Shown: in pieces, positions 60,349 to 64,000 of the stretch | How the letters are laid out: each line of letters begins with the position of its first letter | How positions within the stretch are numbered: the stretch's first letter is position 1 | Assembly (NCBI GenBank): GCA_010645155.1 | Contig: CM021317.1 | Coordinates: 2,303,626-2,367,625, forward strand | Length of the DNA stretch: 64,000 bases | Source: Tigriopus japonicus | Taxonomy: Eukaryota; Arthropoda; Copepoda; Harpacticoida; Harpacticidae | Direction of reading: 5' to 3' | Position numbers and translations under genes: made by a program | The notes under the pieces: generated by a model | The model's database searches: none | What the model saw: the letters and a program-made list of their open reading frames with translations, nothing else | Told to the model about the DNA's origin: nothing

Positions 60349-63300
60349 ATGGGGCATCATCAGCAGTCCTTCATTTTGACTTGTCTGTCAGTTGTGTTGG
60401 GATTGGCTGCGTTTGTCGCATCCAGTCGTCTGGAGCCATCAGTTGGAAAACCCCAGGGACATGAAGGCAATGCCCATGAAAGGTGAGAACCAAATTTTTC
60501 AAGAGGAGGAACAGGGACAATTGGTTAATTTGTCTTGTCCCGTGCCCCATGTGTGTTACAATTCCAAAGTCCCACTTTACCCAGAGGCTATTTTTTCTTC
60601 AAAAGCGACTCTTCGGAAATGCGAATGAACACGAACATTTTCCCTTAACATATGTAGGAATCCAAAAAAGGGGTTATGGTCGATAAATTGACTAGCTTTT
60701 TGCATGGATTAAACAATAATCCGTGTCCTCAATCAACTATGCATAACTGGGCTACCTAGATGTTCGTTTGTCAGTTTATTGCCAATTTTTGGGTGGGTTT
60801 GGTCTTTAATGTTTGGCGCAACAAAAGCAGACGCCTGTATTGGACCTAATTTGATGACTTTGTTATGAAAGCTTAGATCAAAATTCAAAATTTTGCGAAG
60901 TTGTAAAAACATGTTTAAAGTCACAAGCAAGGTTTTATTTTTTGCTCATAAACAACACTTTTTTGCGTGTGCAAATGGGTGCTACCACTTTTTAGAGTGC
61001 GTCGTTTTAGACCGCGAACTCTCGTCGCCGAAATTTTAGAGAAGCAACCTTTTAGCGCCTGTTTTTCTTGGGGCGCGAACTTTCAGCGCTAATTCCAAAC
61101 ACCGGGTTAACTTTTAGTTCCGAAATGTTATCATATAAAAATATCCGTCACAACACAATTTTCTTTTTCCACCATTTGTTTTACCACATGTGATGTCCAT
61201 ATAACGCTATCATTTATCAACGGACAGACTACTTCCCCATTTTGACTGGACTATTTTGTAGTAAGGCACTGTCTCTAAATCAATTTAATTACACATTGCC
61301 ACAAGATGATTTCATAAATCTTTGTAACCAAACTAATTCCAAAGAATAACACATTTCATTCTAATTTTTTGGGCAAACAGGTGCACAAAAAGGGTTTACC
61401 AACGTAGAAGTCGCGCGCTAAAAAGTCGTGGCAAATAACGCGCTAAAAGTTTGCTGCCCCGTGCAAGTGTTCGTCCTGGACAAATGCGCAAATTGCAATA
61501 TTAAATCGATTAGTTATGTTTTTGAATCTTGCAAATAGGCATTTCAAGATCTATGAGTAATTTTATCCTTTTCCTGTGTCATTTCTTAAACTTCAACAAA
61601 AATGCCTCAACCCAGGAAAAGTTAAAAAGAAACAAACGCATTCGAAACTGCCAATTTTTGACGGTGACCATTTTTAAAAAAAGAAACACAAAGTAATGCT
61701 AAGTCGTTTGGACTTGTTGCCTGAATTTTACTCGAATTTATCTGGCAACTCTTGGAATCGTAAAGAACAAAAAAGCTGATCCAACTCGAATTGAATGCAA
61801 ACAATCTTCAAGTTTTGAAATTACTGTTATTCATTCTTACAAAACGAGTACGCCCGAAGGAGGTCATGCAATTTACTTGGTAGGGTGTCTTTTTGCTCTT
61901 GCAAAAAGTCAAGTTCAGTTTGCTTGCATCCTATGACAAATGCGTTTCCCACGATGTCATATTAAGGAAGAAGAGAGCAGAAGTTCCCCTTTTTCCCACC
62001 TGATTCAAATGGGCCTGAATGGATCATCTTTGTTGGGTTCCTCAAAATAAGGGTTCTTCAACAATTGGAGCACTTCAGTTTCATTGAGTACAAATGGGTT
62101 TGGTTGGAATCTTTGGAATCACACCGTTCCAGATCATAAACATTTCTTCATATCCGGTACATTAGCAAATTCTCGTTTCAGGTCGATTTATAAACGTTCC
62201 ATTGGACCACTCGACGGAGACTATTTCCCAAGTGGCGATAACAATTATGCGGCGAAACGGCAGGCGGGTTATAACGCTTGGCGGAAAGGGAAACGCTCTC
62301 ATTCCGGCTACGATTCGCTAGCTCAGTAAGTCAGAGAGGTATTTTTACATCATTCATTTTTTCCAAAAAATGTCTGGTCAGTTAACACACTTGGTCTGGA
62401 AAAGCTTGGACACTCATATTCGCCATGATGCCTGTTTTTTTAGGACCGGTGAATGTACTCAGGATAGATGGTAACAATCACCTGCGTGGATGGTGGTTAG
62501 TTATAAAAAGGGTTATTGCAACAAAATGCTTCTTTTCTAAAGTCTGGTGTTAGTTTGGATTGAGGTTTATTTGGATTACAAGTTGATAAAGGAACATATA
62601 TGTTGCTCGAGAGAAATTTTGAGGACATGAAACATTTGAAGATAACTGTGAGCCATCTCAATGACTTAGTAATGGTTTCATATTGTGGGGCAAAGAAATT
62701 ATCTTTGAACAAACAGAGCAATAAAAGTTTCCACGATTGTTCGTTTATAGTTTCTATGAAGTCCAATGGACTTCATGAAGTTTTATCCTGAAAAATGCTC
62801 AAAATGTGAAAAAGCTAGTTTGCTTGTTTGTTTTTAGGGCAATAGATAAACTAAGATATACAAATTAGACCACTCATCCTCAAAAGTCATGTTTTCATTG
62901 CGATCATGAGATTGGTTTAATCACAGGAAAACGTTGGGAAAGATAATAGAAGTCATCACTTGAAGACTAAGATTTCACCTATTTTTTTGAAAAGGAATTC
63001 GTGAGTAACGCGTTCCTCATTTTTGGAAAAGTGATGGGAACTGGAAGCCATAGGCCTAAGTAATTGTCTTGCTCTCGTCAAATATTTAATATTTTAGACC
63101 CAAATTTGTTGCATTCATTCAATGAACAAGCCTTCAAAATGGACAGTTTTATTTGAGATAGGAAACAGTACAAAGGTACCTCACATAACTTTTTTTCACT
63201 TCCAGGCCAGCCTCCCTTCCTAGTTCCTACGGTTCCATGGAACCTAATCATTTGTTTGACCTTTTGGCCCTGAACGCCTTACGCGAAGTGGACCAGGATC

Positions 63301-63545
63301 AAGATCAAGAGTCTCCACAATCCTCCATGTTCTCCTCAAGAGCCTCGTTTGCTCCGTCCATGCAATTAAACAAAAGGACTCCTTACAGTCAGTGGAGGAA
63401 GAACGGGAAGCGCGAATATCGGGATTGGCGCAAAGGCAAGCGTGACCATGAAGCGCTCAATGAAATAATGCCTGAGGATCTGTACATGAATAATCCTCAA
63501 AGGAGAAGTGAGATGGGATTCAAGCAATGGCGGAAGATGGGCTAG
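60349..63545 (+). CDS. neuropeptide precursor releasing four aromatic-x-x-WRK-type amidated peptides
   Basis: Coding exons are 60349-60482, 62182-62325 and 63206-63545, both junctions phase 2 with GT..AG borders, giving 205 residues. Residues 1 to about 25 are a signal peptide (QQSFILTCLSVVLGLAAFVA). Cleavage at KR or RR and amidation from Gly would give: QAGYNAWRK-amide (72-80, possibly pyroglutamyl), TPYSQWRKN-amide (151-159), EYRDWRK-amide (163-169) and SEMGFKQWRKM-amide (194-204, Gly205 is the last residue). Shared core: Tyr/Phe-x-x-Trp-Arg-Lys. Spacers are acidic or neutral, as usual for prohormones; KR sites also free residues 51-69. The aromatic-x-x-Trp spacing recalls insect kinins, but those end in Trp-Gly/Ser-amide; I know of no family ending WRK. 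The receptor and role are unknown. The upstream exon and TATA/initiator at 59696 fit the gene. Confidence 0.85.
60483..62181 (+). other. intron of the peptide-precursor gene
   Basis: From gtgag at 60483 to cgtttcag at 62181. No mobile element with clear ends is visible in it. Confidence 0.75.
62326..63205 (+). other. intron of the peptide-precursor gene
   Basis: From gtaagt at 62326 to cacttccag at 63205. It separates the exon with peptide 1 from the exon with peptides 2-4. Nothing else recognised. Confidence 0.75.
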
Positions 63546-63855
63546 AATGGCATGTTTGTTTACTATATTGTTTTCGAGATGCAGTGACACCAGGGAGGGG
63601 GAACTTCTTTTTTTTCACGATTGCGGTAGTTCTTCTTAGGTGGATGATCACATTTTGGACCCGTTTCATTTGGATCAAGAAAGCAAAACATTTGTTCCCA
63701 AGATGAGTTTGGTTATTTTTGAAAGCACAACATTGATCTTTGGAGGAGGAGGATCAATTCATATGACAATGTGAATTCGAATTGTTTTATTGCTTTTCTC
63801 CATGACCGACCGTTTCTTGATAATGGTAATTTGCACTCTGTGATTGCTAAACATG

Positions 63856-63861
63856 AATAAA
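63856..63861 (+). terminator. polyadenylation signal AATAAA of the peptide gene
   Basis: AATAAA 311 bases after the stop codon; a second copy is at 63946-63951. Confidence 0.5.
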
Positions 63862-64000
63862 TTGCAGATCTATATATACATTGATCAAATCACCGCCTCT
63901 TACGTTTCAAGCTAACTTTTTGAAAAAAGAAGCTACATTGGCCAAAATAAAGCTCAATATGGAACAAAAAACGCCGAAAAAAGGCTTAATAATTTTGACG

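Overview
This window is nuclear DNA from an animal, most likely an arthropod and perhaps a crustacean such as a copepod. The last step is inference. The evidence is spliced genes with GT..AG introns, a TATA plus TCAGT-type core promoter, a neuropeptide precursor with dibasic sites, an outer-dynein-arm docking protein, a cytosolic ribosomal protein with a pyrimidine-tract start, and many non-LTR retrotransposons and foldback elements. The DNA is AT-rich, and genes are separated by repeat-filled stretches of 1-7 kb.

Layout. 2.0-4.3 kb (+): intronless gene for a secreted MORN-like/SET protein related to SETD7. 5.9-8.2 kb (+): two-exon orphan type I membrane protein whose intron carries a tRNA-derived SINE. 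8.8-10.1 kb: foldback elements. 10.6-15.6 kb (+): six-exon soluble guanylyl cyclase-like protein with an intact haem-binding H-NOX signature but a degraded cyclase site and a CaaX end. 15.9-22.5 kb (-): convergent gene for a 1,484-residue disordered protein, also ending in a CaaX box; its 39-residue first coding exon lies 2.2 kb upstream of the main exon. 22.5-28.8 kb: repeats and a sequence gap. 28.8-37.7 kb (-): ODAD4/TTC25-like TPR protein with a 6.9 kb intron holding a broken LINE. 38-47 kb: repeats, including a 1.77 kb hAT-like element and a recent LINE copy. 47.3-47.9 kb (-): second orphan type I membrane protein. 48-53 kb: repeats, including a nested palindrome. 53.1-54.9 kb (+): RpS18 in three exons. 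55-59.5 kb: repeats. 59.7-63.9 kb (+): a complete neuropeptide gene.

The best candidate for something undescribed is the last gene. It encodes a 205-residue secretory precursor that would release four amidated peptides sharing an aromatic-x-x-W-R-K core, a signature I cannot assign to any neuropeptide family I know. The pseudo-cyclase NO/haem sensor and the secreted SET protein lacking its catalytic-site histidine are the next most interesting. Exon structures were built by hand from splice sites and reading phase; no alignment or RNA evidence was available. The genes are unrelated in function and do not form an operon.
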